This document shows positions 42,086 to 51,112 of a stretch of DNA of 64,000 nt, piece by piece. Where the stretch lies: NCBI GenBank assembly GCA_013099195.1, contig CP039999.1, positions 1-64,000 on the forward strand. Reading direction: 5' to 3'. The notes beneath the pieces are model-generated. The model did not search any database. It saw only the letters and a program-made list of their open reading frames with translations, and was not told where the DNA came from. The stretch comes from Candidatus Saccharibacteria bacterium oral taxon 488 (lineage in GTDB: Bacteria > Patescibacteriota > Saccharimonadia > Saccharimonadales > Saccharimonadaceae). How positions within the stretch are numbered: the first letter of the stretch is position 1; the number at the start of each line of letters is the position of its first letter. A program made the translations under genes and the position numbers.

Positions 42086-43371
42086 CAATGGTTACTTTCA
42101 AAAAACTGCTGTTTCTTTTCGAGCCACGCGTCTGACTGGCGGACGAGTTTTTGGCGGTCGGCGGGGTTTTTGAGGAGCGGCTTGATGGCTTCCTCGAGGT
42201 AGATGCCACCCTGGGAGCCCTTGAAGAGGAATGTGGTGTCTTTATTGGCTAAGCGGGCGAGGAACTCAGTGGCATCGGTGGCCTTGGCGAACGAGGTGAC
42301 GGTGCAGCCATTTTGGCGAGCAACTGGAGCGAGGAATTGCTCGGCCAAGCGGCCGACGGTGATAACGTGGTCAAGCTGCTTTGGGTCGCATAGTGCGCCA
42401 ACAGCGGCGTGTTCATCGGCTGCGGTCTCGCCCAGCTCGTTCATGTCGCCAAGGACGGCGATTTTGGTTTTGGCGGGCAGCTGGTAGAGGGTTGTCAGGG
42501 CGGATTTTACAGCGAGGGGACTGGCATTATACGAATCGTCGATGATGGTTGCATCGTTGATACCGGGCAAGATATTCATGCGGCCGCTGACTGGCGTGAA
42601 ATTCTCGAGCATGGTCATCACACATTCGATGTCAAGTCCAAGCTCCAACGCCACCGCCGCTGCGCCGCCGGCAACGCGGAGTTGATGCGCGCCGACAACG
42701 GGGATGATGAATGGACGCGAGGTTTGGTCGGCGTGGATGAGCCGGCACTGAAAGCCCTTGCCGCTGGTAAATTTACCGATAGCCATCTGGTAGTCGGCGC
42801 CCGGCTCGGTGCCGTAGGAAATGATTTGGCTGCAATCGGCGAAGTCCACGAACTCGGGGCGAATGTCGTCGCGGTTGTAGATCACTTTTTCGCTATATTC
42901 AGCGAGGGCGAACTCCTCGCGGGCGACGGTTTCTAGTGAGCCGAAAAACTCCATATGCTCAGGCGCGATGGCGGTGACAATGGTAATGTCAGGGCGAATA
43001 TAGCGGCCGAACGCGGCCATTTCGCCGGGGTGATCAATGCCGAATTCTTGAACGATAACGTCGAGGTCGTGCTGGCGGCGGGCAGCACGGCGGGCTCGGC
43101 CCAAGACCGATAACCAATTCCATACCGAGCGGGGGTTCTGTGGTGAATCGACACCGAGAATTTCCAGCGGCGCGCTAAACTCGGCGTTGAAGTTGCCGCG
43201 GTTGGTGCGGACTTTATAACTGGAGTTTAGGACGCTGACGAGGGTTGATTTGGTAGTAGTTTTGCCGACGCTACCGACAACGGCAACGAGCTTGATGTGC
43301 GGATTATGCAGGAAGAACGTAGTGACAGAGCGGGCGAGAATGCGCGAGATGAGGGTTTTGAAGAGTCTCAT
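42085..43371 (-). CDS. murF: UDP-N-acetylmuramoyl-tripeptide-D-alanyl-D-alanine ligase
   Basis: The 428-residue Mur ligase adds D-Ala-D-Ala to complete the muropeptide. It shows ATP loop VVGSVGKTTTKST, the MurF-type TNRGNFNAEFSAPLEILG, ITAIAPEHMEFFG and DDSYNASPLAVKSAL. As with the MurE-like gene, the N-terminal domain is short. The C-terminal tail is charged (RQSDAWLEKKQQFFES). An extended -10 TGC-TATACT ends 6 nt before the ATG, so it is predicted leaderless. Confidence 0.92.
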   Translation of the reverse strand: MRLFKTLISRILARSVTTFFLHNPHIKLVAVVGSVGKTTTKSTLVSVLNSSYKVRTNRGNFNAEFSAPLEILGVDSPQNPRSVWNWLSVLGRARRAARRQHDLDVIVQEFGIDHPGEMAAFGRYIRPDITIVTAIAPEHMEFFGSLETVAREEFALAEYSEKVIYNRDDIRPEFVDFADCSQIISYGTEPGADYQMAIGKFTSGKGFQCRLIHADQTSRPFIIPVVGAHQLRVAGGAAAVALELGLDIECVMTMLENFTPVSGRMNILPGINDATIIDDSYNASPLAVKSALTTLYQLPAKTKIAVLGDMNELGETAADEHAAVGALCDPKQLDHVITVGRLAEQFLAPVARQNGCTVTSFAKATDATEFLARLANKDTTFLFKGSQGGIYLEEAIKPLLKNPADRQKLVRQSDAWLEKKQQFFESNH

Positions 43372-43377
43372 GAGTAT

Positions 43378-43383
43378 AGTATA
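43378..43383 (-). promoter_or_regulatory. Extended -10 promoter of murF, leaderless
   Basis: TGC-TATACT (43383-43378), 6 nt from the ATG at 43371. No Shine-Dalgarno. Confidence 0.6.
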
Positions 43384-43415
43384 GCATCTTTTGAAATAGG
43401 TAGTGATCCAGGAAC

Positions 43416-43444
43416 TTGATTTTTTATCAAGTTTATGCTAATAT
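43416..43444 (+). promoter_or_regulatory. Promoter of the PRTase-like gene, leaderless
   Basis: TTGATT (43416-43421), 17-bp spacer ending TGC, TAATAT (43439-43444), then 7 nt to the ATG at 43452. Confidence 0.65.
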
Positions 43445-43451
43445 CCATCGT

Positions 43452-44588
43452 ATGGGTAGTAAAGAAAAATTAACAAGTCACGCTGATGCTATTACAACTG
43501 GTTTAGAGGATAATGAAGCAGTTTTAAGCTATCTCAATGGGGGGGTACTTGAGCAACAAGGAACTTGGGATGCCCCTAGTGGCAGTGAACTCAATGGTCG
43601 GTGGAGCAGGGAGTGGATACTGTCATGCTATCTTGACCTTACAGATGCAATGATTCAGCATCTTGGTGGTTATGAGAATGAGCAGCCGGATTTTGTGCCA
43701 GATGAGGTACTGTTTCTAGATAAATCGGCTAGACCTGTTGCGTGGCTCGTTGATTCATTATGGGAAGTAATGGCCGATGAGGGAGCAAAAAAGCCTCATT
43801 TTGATTTTATTCATATTGATCGTAAAGAGTGGTGGGCACGTGTCGGTCGTCCGCTAGTTCGTGAAGAAAATCGTGACCCACTTGAGTTTAATGTCAATGA
43901 AATTTCCGAGGAAACCATTAGTGCCATTCGTGCCAAGTTTGTAGTTGGTGATCTGACGCCTGATAACTATAAGACCGAGGTATGGAAATTACCTACTACA
44001 CTTGATGGTAAAAAAGTGTTAATTGTAGATGAGATTAAAAGTAGCGGTGCAACAGCTTATATGACCCAGCAGTTACTGTCTCGCGCAGTCCCAGATGCTG
44101 AGTTTACAAATGAGTATTTTTGGTCTGTGCCATATAGTGAGGGAAAATCTATAGAGATTGATAACAAAGATGGCACAAGATCGGTGCAGCGTCAGATGCA
44201 TAATACACCGGTTTGGTACGATAAAACCTCACCGGCCGGAAGGGAGGTTTCAGACCCTTCTTTGGGAGTAATGGATAGGCTGTATCATGAAAATCCTACG
44301 CAAGAAAACCTGAGAAGGCGGATAGCGTGGTTTATTGAGAGTGTAACACCAGAAGATGTCGGCGCTGATGTCGATGAGAGGACGAAGCGGCTGAAGAGGG
44401 ATATAGCCACTCTAAGCTATCTGAGCATAAATGATTTTATGATGACGCGCAGTGATACGAGAGCGAAGAGAAAAGCAGAATATCTAAAGAGCAAACAGGG
44501 GGCATCCTCCGGAAATAAGAACAGTAATCTGCTACTGCGTAAGCATAATGAGGGTATTAGAAAGGCTCAGAAAATAAGAACCGTTTAG
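43452..44588 (+). CDS. Predicted phosphoribosyltransferase-like protein
   Basis: The 378-residue protein has a PRPP-binding-like loop KKVLIVDEIKSSGATAYM at about 187-204 and an upstream LDKSARPVAWLVDSLW at about 89-104. Both are arranged as in type I PRTases. The N-terminal and C-terminal parts are not recognised; the tail is very basic. The gene is AT-rich relative to murF. It faces a 102-residue gene tail to tail with a 4-bp overlap, and both have their own leaderless promoters. PRTase-like proteins occur in stress and defence loci, but no clear partner is seen. Confidence 0.6.
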   Translation: MGSKEKLTSHADAITTGLEDNEAVLSYLNGGVLEQQGTWDAPSGSELNGRWSREWILSCYLDLTDAMIQHLGGYENEQPDFVPDEVLFLDKSARPVAWLVDSLWEVMADEGAKKPHFDFIHIDRKEWWARVGRPLVREENRDPLEFNVNEISEETISAIRAKFVVGDLTPDNYKTEVWKLPTTLDGKKVLIVDEIKSSGATAYMTQQLLSRAVPDAEFTNEYFWSVPYSEGKSIEIDNKDGTRSVQRQMHNTPVWYDKTSPAGREVSDPSLGVMDRLYHENPTQENLRRRIAWFIESVTPEDVGADVDERTKRLKRDIATLSYLSINDFMMTRSDTRAKRKAEYLKSKQGASSGNKNSNLLLRKHNEGIRKAQKIRTV

Positions 44589-44893
44589 GCCTGCAGTCGT
44601 CTTAATTCTCCTACTATATCGTTATGTGTATCATCATATATTGTTAGAGAAAAGGGTGCTGACTCAGCTTTATGACCAGTGTCGCTACTGTCACCCTCTG
44701 GAAATACTGCATTCCCCTCATAGTGTATAGTTCGTTCAAATCGTATCGAATTAGCAACCTCGAGTGCTACATCGCCTAGGCGAGTTTTAACACAGGTAGG
44801 TAAGTCATGTTCGTTGCGCTCTACATGGAGCACCTCCTGTACGTACCTAGAAGCCCTTCTGCCATCTGGAGTTGTTGTTTTTTCTAAACACAT
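44585..44893 (-). CDS. Hypothetical protein, 102 residues
   Basis: A small soluble protein without signal or membrane segment (starts MCLEKTTTPDGRRASRYVQE). It is not recognised. A clear promoter sits exactly upstream, which supports a real gene. It is convergent with the PRTase-like gene, overlapping its last 4 bp. Confidence 0.6.
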   Translation of the reverse strand: MCLEKTTTPDGRRASRYVQEVLHVERNEHDLPTCVKTRLGDVALEVANSIRFERTIHYEGNAVFPEGDSSDTGHKAESAPFSLTIYDDTHNDIVGELRRLQA

Positions 44894-44900
44894 CTTGTGA

Positions 44901-44929
44901 ATATTAACACAATATATTTATAAAGTCAA
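44901..44929 (-). promoter_or_regulatory. Promoter of the 102-residue gene, leaderless
   Basis: TTGACT (44929-44924), 17-bp spacer ending TGT, TAATAT (44906-44901), 7 nt to the ATG at 44893. Confidence 0.7.
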
Positions 44930-44960
44930 GCAGTATTGGTGTTGGCTTTGGCGGATTTTT

Positions 44961-44987
44961 CTAGCACTCACCCTTGACGAGTGCTAA
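44961..44987 (+). promoter_or_regulatory. CIRCE operator of groESL (HrcA site)
   Basis: CTAGCACTC, 9-bp spacer, GAGTGCTAA: one mismatch from the consensus TTAGCACTC-N9-GAGTGCTAA. It overlaps the -35 box, so HrcA binding would block RNA polymerase until heat or misfolded protein titrates it. Confidence 0.92.
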
Positions 44988-45003
44988 TTTGGTGCGGTAC
45001 AAT
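44974..45003 (+). promoter_or_regulatory. groESL promoter
   Basis: TTGACG (44974-44979) inside CIRCE, 18-bp spacer, TACAAT (44998-45003). The leader is about 25 nt with GGAGG before groES. Confidence 0.7.
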
Positions 45004-45033
45004 GGGTGTATTGTTAACGAAATGGAGGATGAT

Positions 45034-45300
45034 ATGGATACACCTATCAAGCCTCTCGGCGACCGCGTGGTAGCGGTGCGCGAGGAGGCGAAGACGCAGA
45101 CGGCTAGCGGATTATATTTGCCGGACAACGCCAAGGAGAAGCCGGTGGTGGCTGAGGTTAAAGCAGTTGGCGGCGATGTCAAACATGTGAAAGTGGGTGA
45201 CAAGATTGTCTATAAGGAATATTCGACCACGGATCTAAAGATTGACGGCACGGAATATTTGATCGTCCGCGAGGAAGATATTTTAGCAACGGTTGTTTGA
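45034..45300 (+). CDS. groES: Co-chaperonin GroES
   Basis: The 88-residue GroES starts MDTPIKPLGDRVVA after GGAGG; the earlier in-frame ATG lies in the promoter. It has the mobile loop (EEAKTQTASGLYLPD) and the C-terminal YLIVREEDILA. It caps GroEL during protein folding. It is 19 nt from groEL and controlled by CIRCE. Confidence 0.96.
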   Translation: MDTPIKPLGDRVVAVREEAKTQTASGLYLPDNAKEKPVVAEVKAVGGDVKHVKVGDKIVYKEYSTTDLKIDGTEYLIVREEDILATVV

Positions 45301-45319
45301 GAAAAGGGAAGTTTTTATT

Positions 45320-46963
45320 ATGGCAAAAAAAGTTTTTTACGATGATGATGCGCGCGCTCGCGTGTTGGGCGGTGCCGAGGCGCTGTATAACGCAGTTAAG
45401 GTAACCTACGGGCCAAAGGGTCGCAATGTGGTGATCGCCAAGGGTTTTGGCGGGCCAACAGTGACGCATGATGGTGTAACAGTGGCGGAAGGCATTGAAC
45501 TGCCAGAGAACGACGACGAGACGCTGGGTTATAAGGTCGGCGCTGATTTGATCAAACAAGCGGCCAAGAACTTGAACAAGCAAGCTGGCGACGGCACCAC
45601 GACCGTGACGGTGCTGACTTATTCGATTTTGAAGGAAGCCAACCGGTTGATCGCAGCGGGCCACAACCCAATGGAGCTGCGCAAGGGTATCGAGCAGGCC
45701 GGCGCGGAAATTGTCAAAGAGCTGAACGAATTAGCTGAGCCAATTGAGGGCAAGTCTGAGCGCGTGGCGGAAGTGGCAACCATCTCGGCGGGCGACGCGG
45801 AAATTGGCAAATTGATCGCCAGTGTCATCGAAAAAGTTGGCAAAGACGGCGTGGTGACGGTTGAAGCTGGCCAAGGCTTGGAGCTGGAGGCTGAGGTCGT
45901 TGAAGGCTTTAGCCTAGACAAGGGCTGGGTCAGTCCGTTCTTCGTCACCGACACTGGTCGGCAAGAGGCGGTGTATGAAAAACCAGCAATTTTGATTACC
46001 GATAAGAAAATTTCCAGCGTGCAGGAATTCTTACCGATGCTGGAAAAATTGGCACAAAGCGGGAAAAAGGACGTGGTGTTGATCGCTGATGAGGTCGAAG
46101 GTGAAGCGCTGAGTATTTTGGTGCTGAACAAGCTGAAAGGTGTGTTTAACACCGTGGCTGTTAAGGCGCCAAGCTTCGGCGACCGCCGCAAGGAGATTTT
46201 GCGCGATATCGCGGTGTTGACTGGCGCAACGGTGATTTCTGAGGACCACGGTTTGACGTTTGAAAATGCTGGCCTGGAGGTCTTGGGTTCGGCACGCAAG
46301 GTGATTGTCGGCAAAGATGAAACCACCATCGTTGAGGGCGCGGGCAAGCCGTCAGCCGTGAAGGAGCAGATCGCTCAGATCAAAGCACTGTCCGACAATG
46401 CTTCCAGCGAGTACGAAAAAGAACAATTCGACAAGCGGGCAGCTGCCTTGAGCGGCAAGGTGGCCGTTATTAAAGTCGGCGGCGCGACCGAGACAGAAAT
46501 TGACGAAAAGAAGTTCCGGGTGGACGACGCAGTGGCAGCGACCAAGGCAGCCTTGGCTGAAGGAATTGTCGCCGGTGGTGGCGTCACGCTGGTGAATTTG
46601 GCTGGCGGCTTGAAAGTGAGCGGTGCAGATAGCATCGCGGCTGGCCGGCAGATTCTAAAGGATGCCTTGAAGCAGCCGTTCCTACAGATTATGCGTAACG
46701 CTGGCTTGAATGCCGACGCGCTGCTAGCGCAAGTCGAGGCGGGCAAGGCTGGCTTTGGCGTTAATGTCATGGATCCGGAAGCAGGCCTGGTGGACGTCAA
46801 AAAAGCTGGCGTCATCGACCCAGCGCGCGTCACTAAGGAAGCAGTGCAGAACGCGGTATCTATCGCCTCAACCGCAGCAACCATGGGCGCACTGGTCGTC
46901 GACGTACCAGAGCCAGAAGCTCCAGCTGTGCCTGGTGGCATGCCAGGTATGGGGATGATGTAA
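45320..46963 (+). CDS. groEL: Chaperonin GroEL
   Basis: The 547-residue chaperonin starts AKKVFYDDDARARVLGG. It has the ATP-binding motif VTYGPKGRNVV and AGDGTTTVTVL, the hinge and apical regions of normal length, and the Gly/Met tail PGGMPGMGMM. AAGGGAAG precedes the ATG. Terminator follows at 46983. Confidence 0.97.
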   Translation: MAKKVFYDDDARARVLGGAEALYNAVKVTYGPKGRNVVIAKGFGGPTVTHDGVTVAEGIELPENDDETLGYKVGADLIKQAAKNLNKQAGDGTTTVTVLTYSILKEANRLIAAGHNPMELRKGIEQAGAEIVKELNELAEPIEGKSERVAEVATISAGDAEIGKLIASVIEKVGKDGVVTVEAGQGLELEAEVVEGFSLDKGWVSPFFVTDTGRQEAVYEKPAILITDKKISSVQEFLPMLEKLAQSGKKDVVLIADEVEGEALSILVLNKLKGVFNTVAVKAPSFGDRRKEILRDIAVLTGATVISEDHGLTFENAGLEVLGSARKVIVGKDETTIVEGAGKPSAVKEQIAQIKALSDNASSEYEKEQFDKRAAALSGKVAVIKVGGATETEIDEKKFRVDDAVAATKAALAEGIVAGGGVTLVNLAGGLKVSGADSIAAGRQILKDALKQPFLQIMRNAGLNADALLAQVEAGKAGFGVNVMDPEAGLVDVKKAGVIDPARVTKEAVQNAVSIASTAATMGALVVDVPEPEAPAVPGGMPGMGMM

Positions 46964-46982
46964 GACTCTTGCTTCTACCAGT

Positions 46983-47015
46983 AAAATGTCCCGTATGAAG
47001 CGGGACATTTTATAT
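46983..47015 (+). terminator. Terminator of groESL
   Basis: Perfect 11-bp arms AAAATGTCCCG and CGGGACATTTT with a 7-nt loop, then ATATT. Confidence 0.85.
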
Positions 47016-47076
47016 TGCTCGTGAAGTGAATTACCGACCTTGGGCCTGCGCTCTGTTTATGTTTGAGTCTGCAGTC

Positions 47077-47547
47077 TCAGCTCTGCGACAAGAAATCAAT
47101 TTCCTTGATAATATCGAGCAGCGCCTGGGCTTTGCGGGTCTCGTCGGGGATGGCGACGGCCGCTTCGTGTGCTGGGGCGATTAGCGAGGTGTCGTCAGTT
47201 GAGCGCAGCAATAGGAGGTAGGTGTCGAACTTTTCCTCGGGCGAGACGTTGAGCTTGTTGACCAGTGGTCGAAGCTCATTTAGAGCATTTTGCTTGATAT
47301 CATCAAGTGACATATCGGTCGGCGTGGTGTATGGTCGGCTGGCGTTGTCGGTGGTTGGCCGCGGTGTTGGCGTGACCAATCCGGGCGTGGTGCTGGTTTG
47401 CGGCTTGGCCGGGCGGCCTGTTGTGTCGGCGCTCTGTGCACCAGTCTCTTCAAACCGTAGATTGTCATCACTGCCACCAGAGACACCCGCCAGCACGTTG
47501 GCTAGATCTTGATCGCTGTTGACTTGTCCGCTGTCTTGAATTGTCAT
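47077..47547 (-). CDS. Hypothetical protein with disordered N-terminus
   Basis: The 156-residue soluble protein has a Thr/Pro/Ser-rich N-terminal half (1-78) and a helical C-terminal half (LDDIKQNALNELRPLVNKLN, then EEKFDTYLLLLRSTDD). GAGGTGGGG precedes the ATG. It is divergent from the PGI/PMI gene. I do not recognise a family. Confidence 0.6.
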   Translation of the reverse strand: MTIQDSGQVNSDQDLANVLAGVSGGSDDNLRFEETGAQSADTTGRPAKPQTSTTPGLVTPTPRPTTDNASRPYTTPTDMSLDDIKQNALNELRPLVNKLNVSPEEKFDTYLLLLRSTDDTSLIAPAHEAAVAIPDETRKAQALLDIIKEIDFLSQS

Positions 47548-47624
47548 ACCCCACCTCTTTTCACATTACGGTTACGCTTGCTTCCTATGTTATACTGTAA
47601 CACAGGAAAAGGAGGAATTTCAAG

Positions 47625-48662
47625 ATGCTTGACGATAAAAATCTTTTAGCGCAGCGTGACCCGGGTAGTACACGAATAGGTGCGGTGGCGGTAACAACGC
47701 AGACGGACTTTGCGGCCGAGGTGGAGTCACCGGCGACTCCTGGTGAGGTGGCTAATGTGGTGCTGGCGGGTATGGGCGGCTCGGCGCTGGCGGCGGATAT
47801 GGTCAAGGTGCTGACAGCTGATCGGATTATGGTGCCGCTTGAGGTAGTGAAAGGCTACCAGTTGCCACATTTTGTGAATGAAAAAACACTGGTTGTTGCT
47901 ATCAGCCACTCGGGTAACACCGAGGAGACGATGAGCTGTTACCAGCAGGCCCGTGAGCATGGCTGTCAGTTGGCGGTGATGGCGACGGGTGGGAAGTTGT
48001 TTGCGGCGGCCGAGGCGGACAATGTGCCGCGGGTGCGTGTCCCGTCGGGCAGTCAACCACGGATGTCAACGATTTATCATTTGCGCGGGCTGCTAAAGCT
48101 GCTCAGCCAGTTTGAAGTGATCGACGATAGCCTGTACCACGCGGTCGCAACCAGTGGTTTGTGGCTGAAAGATCAGCTGAGCCAGTGGGCTGAGGGGGTG
48201 CCGACGGCGGATAATTATGCCAAGCAACTGGCGCTCAAACTGATTGGCTCGACCCAGGTGTTTTATGCGGGCGAGCTGACGTGGCCGCTGGCGTATAAGT
48301 GGAAGATTAGCTTTAACGAGTCAGCGAAAAACGTGGCGTTTTGGAATCAGTATCCGGAGTTTAATCATAATGAGTTTATCGGCTGGTCATCACATCCGGT
48401 CGATAAGCCGTATAAGGTCGTGGATTTTCGGAGCGGCCTTGAGCGTCCACGGATCCGGGAGCGGATGGAGCTGACCGATCGGTTGCTATCGGGTATGCGC
48501 CCAAAGGCCGAAGTAGTCGAGCTACAAGGCGAGACGCTGCTTGAGCAGCTGCTGTGGGGTCTGGCGCTGGGTGAGATAGTCAGTATCTATGCGGGCATTC
48601 TCAACGGTGTTAATCCAGAGCCAGTGGCGCTGGTGGAGCAGCTAAAGAAAGAATTGTCGTAA
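47625..48662 (+). CDS. Bifunctional phosphoglucose/phosphomannose isomerase family protein
   Basis: The 345-residue protein has two SIS domains: LAGMGGSALAADM at about 47-59, AISHSGNTEET with the sugar-phosphate loop, and a C-terminal bact-PGI domain with SFNESAKNVAFWNQYPEFNHNE. It is like the archaeal and actinobacterial bifunctional PGI/PMI enzymes interconverting glucose-6-P, fructose-6-P and mannose-6-P. AGGAGG precedes the ATG; TATACT lies about 40 nt upstream. Confidence 0.88.
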   Translation: MLDDKNLLAQRDPGSTRIGAVAVTTQTDFAAEVESPATPGEVANVVLAGMGGSALAADMVKVLTADRIMVPLEVVKGYQLPHFVNEKTLVVAISHSGNTEETMSCYQQAREHGCQLAVMATGGKLFAAAEADNVPRVRVPSGSQPRMSTIYHLRGLLKLLSQFEVIDDSLYHAVATSGLWLKDQLSQWAEGVPTADNYAKQLALKLIGSTQVFYAGELTWPLAYKWKISFNESAKNVAFWNQYPEFNHNEFIGWSSHPVDKPYKVVDFRSGLERPRIRERMELTDRLLSGMRPKAEVVELQGETLLEQLLWGLALGEIVSIYAGILNGVNPEPVALVEQLKKELS

Positions 48663-48682
48663 TCAATTTGATCTAGAACATG

Positions 48683-48724
48683 AAAAGCGACGCCCGAGGG
48701 AGATGGGGCGTCGCTTTTTATTTT
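48683..48724 (+). terminator. Terminator between the isomerase and the ABC permease genes
   Basis: Arms AAAAGCGACGCCC and GGGCGTCGCTTTT with a loop of about 10 nt, then TATTTT. The A-rich left side means it can also work for the convergent permease gene. Confidence 0.85.
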
Positions 48725-48741
48725 AGAACCAGGTGGATTTA

Positions 48742-49959
48742 TTAGTGGCGCAAGCTCTCAATCGGATCTTTACCGGCAGCGCGGCTGGCTGGATAGATGC
48801 CAAAGAGCATACCGATGATCAAGGCTCCACCGATGGTCAGGGCGGCTGCTTGCCATTCGAGAACTGGGGTGAATGGCAGATACATACCAAGGAGGAATGA
48901 CGCGCCGAGACCGATAACGTAGCCAAGAACACCGCCAAATAGACCGATGATGGCTGATTCGATGAGGAATTGGGCGACAATGGTGCGGTTGGTGGCACCA
49001 ACGGCCTTGCGGATACCGACTTCGCGCTGGCGTTCGGCAACCGAAACTAGCATGATGTTGGTGATGCCGATACCGCCAACTAGCAGCGAGATGCCGGCGA
49101 TGACCGCCATGGCTGTTGAGAGCGCGTTCACTAGGTGTGAATTTGGTGCGGTGATGGCCTGGCCGACCAGGGTGTGGTAGTCGGTATCGCCCTGATGCTG
49201 CTGGGCGAGGACCTTTTTGGCGGCATCAATTTTAGTTTGCAACGCCGTGCCGTTGTCGGCAGTGATGAGGATTTGCTGGATTTGGGCGGTGTTTTGGGTG
49301 AACTTTTTGCTGACGGCCAGCGGCAGGATGATAGAGCGATTAAAATCAACGCCGAGGTAACTAGGTGCAGTTTCTGGCTCGTCGAGCACGCCGACGACCG
49401 TGAGCGTTTCGCCGCGGAGCTTGAGGACGCTGCCGAGGGATTTTTCGGTGCCGAATAGGTCAATTGACAGCTGCTTGCCGATCACGACGCCATTGGCCTC
49501 GTCGATGAATTGTCCCTCGCGCAACTTGAGGCCGGCGAGCTTTGCCAGTTCGCCCGAGCTGCCGGTAACAGTGATGTGTTCTAGCTTCGTCTTACCGTCC
49601 GGTGTCGATACGTTAGTGTGAAATGTTGCCAGCGGTGCGGCGCTGTTGTTGGTCGCCTTGGCAATTTCTCGGGCGTCCTGTTCGGTCAGTGTATTCACCA
49701 TCTGGGCAGCGTGTCCGGAGCTGAGTGACAGCAATGAATCCGGCCGCGCCTCGCTACCAGAGCGAATGAGCGCGGTGGTGTCAGAGATCTTGGCGGACTG
49801 ATCACCAAACAGGCGGCTCGTGCCGGTCAGTAATGACAGGATAATAGTAATGCTGGCGATGCCGACCATGATGCCAAAAATCGATAGGTAGGTGCGGACT
49901 TTATTTGACTTGAGCGACTCAGTAGCGTTCTCGAAGTGATTATTGAGGAGCATTTTCAT
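48742..49959 (-). CDS. MacB-type ABC transporter permease
   Basis: The 405-residue permease has one N-terminal helix (TYLSIFGIMVGIASITIIL), a large MacB-like extracytoplasmic domain (about 50-270), and three C-terminal helices of the FtsX domain with VSVAERQREVGIRKAVGATN. Such pairs export peptides or lipoproteins, or act as mechanotransmitters. The start overlaps the ATPase stop as ATGA. Confidence 0.9.
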   Translation of the reverse strand: MKMLLNNHFENATESLKSNKVRTYLSIFGIMVGIASITIILSLLTGTSRLFGDQSAKISDTTALIRSGSEARPDSLLSLSSGHAAQMVNTLTEQDAREIAKATNNSAAPLATFHTNVSTPDGKTKLEHITVTGSSGELAKLAGLKLREGQFIDEANGVVIGKQLSIDLFGTEKSLGSVLKLRGETLTVVGVLDEPETAPSYLGVDFNRSIILPLAVSKKFTQNTAQIQQILITADNGTALQTKIDAAKKVLAQQHQGDTDYHTLVGQAITAPNSHLVNALSTAMAVIAGISLLVGGIGITNIMLVSVAERQREVGIRKAVGATNRTIVAQFLIESAIIGLFGGVLGYVIGLGASFLLGMYLPFTPVLEWQAAALTIGGALIIGMLFGIYPASRAAGKDPIESLRH

Positions 49960-51104
49960 GACTTTTTCGTAGCTTTCCGTTCTTTTTTGACTGGTTTCTT
50001 CGTTGATTTGGCGGCATCGGTTTTTGCGTCGTCGGCTTTATCGGACTTAGGGGCGGGTTTCTTCTCGGTCGATGGAGCAGCGGTTTTTGCGGCGCCAGAA
50101 TCTGCTGATTTTTTACTATGGTCGCTGTCGGCTTTAACAGTCTTTGTGGTCGCTTTGGCCGAGGTGGTGCCAAGCGGTCGCTTTGGCGGGAGGTCATCCG
50201 GGGACTTCACTGGGGTAGCAGGTTCGTCGGGAGTAGTCGCCGCGACTGGCTGTTCGGGTGTCTGTTTCTCAGTTGGGGTTTTTACTGGCTCAGTTTTCTC
50301 GTCTGGCTTAGCTTTTTCATCTTTGGCGGCTGTCGTGCGTGGCGGAGTTGAAGTCACTGGGGTTGCTGGCTGGTCATCGCCGCCCAGCTTTTGCTTAAAG
50401 ATCTTCTTGATGTGGTGCGTATCGGTGTCGATGCGCCCGTCGAGCATGGAAATCACCCGGCTGGCATATGACAATAATTCTGGATTGTGCGTCACCATGA
50501 TAATTGTGTTGCCTCGGCGGTGAATGTCGGACAGCTCCTCCATGATAATGTGGCTGGACTTGGAATCAAGGTTGCCGGTCGGCTCGTCGGCTAGGATGAT
50601 TGATGGGCTGTTGACTAGCGCTCGGGCAATCGCTACGCGCTGAACCTGGCCGCCGGATAGTTGATGCGGCAGATAATATTCGCGCTCGCCCAGATGGAAG
50701 TTGCGCAAAATTCGGCTAGCTTCTTGGAGGCGCTTGGTCTTGCTAATGCCTTTATAAGTAAGTGGCAGGGCAACGTTATCAATCACCGTCAGGCGCGGGA
50801 TGAGATTGAAATGTTGAAAAATAAAGCCGATATCGCGCGAACGAATTGTGGCGTGGTGTGTCGCCGTCAGATCCTCGACTGATTTATTATCAAGGTAATA
50901 TTCGCCCTCTGACGGGTGGTCGAGTAATCCGAGGATATTAAGCAGGGTCGTCTTGCCGCAGCCGGACGGGCCGACGATGGCAATGAACTCGCCCTTTTTG
51001 ACCTCGAGATTGACATTGTCCAGCGCCACCTGCTCGGCGTCACCGAAGCCAAATCGTTTCGTTACATTAGTAAGTTTAATTCGCGTTGAAGGATCGTTCA
51101 TCAT
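49956..51104 (-). CDS. MacB-type ABC transporter ATPase with long Lys/Pro/Thr-rich tail
   Basis: The 382-residue protein has an ATPase domain (about 8-235) with Walker A GPSGCGKTT, signature LSGGQVQRVAIARAL and Walker B ILADEPTGNLDS. After residue 240 comes a tail of about 140 residues made almost only of Lys, Ala, Pro, Thr, Asp and Glu, ending KKPVKKERKATKKS. LolD/MacB ATPases normally stop near 230, so the tail is extra. TATAAT lies 8 nt before the ATG, predicting a leaderless message. Confidence 0.88.
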   Translation of the reverse strand: MMNDPSTRIKLTNVTKRFGFGDAEQVALDNVNLEVKKGEFIAIVGPSGCGKTTLLNILGLLDHPSEGEYYLDNKSVEDLTATHHATIRSRDIGFIFQHFNLIPRLTVIDNVALPLTYKGISKTKRLQEASRILRNFHLGEREYYLPHQLSGGQVQRVAIARALVNSPSIILADEPTGNLDSKSSHIIMEELSDIHRRGNTIIMVTHNPELLSYASRVISMLDGRIDTDTHHIKKIFKQKLGGDDQPATPVTSTPPRTTAAKDEKAKPDEKTEPVKTPTEKQTPEQPVAATTPDEPATPVKSPDDLPPKRPLGTTSAKATTKTVKADSDHSKKSADSGAAKTAAPSTEKKPAPKSDKADDAKTDAAKSTKKPVKKERKATKKS

Positions 51105-51112
51105 TGCTTTTT

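Noticed and set aside
45619-46347. Minus-strand open frame opposite groEL
   Set aside because: Shadow of groEL; Ser/Thr-rich with no motif.
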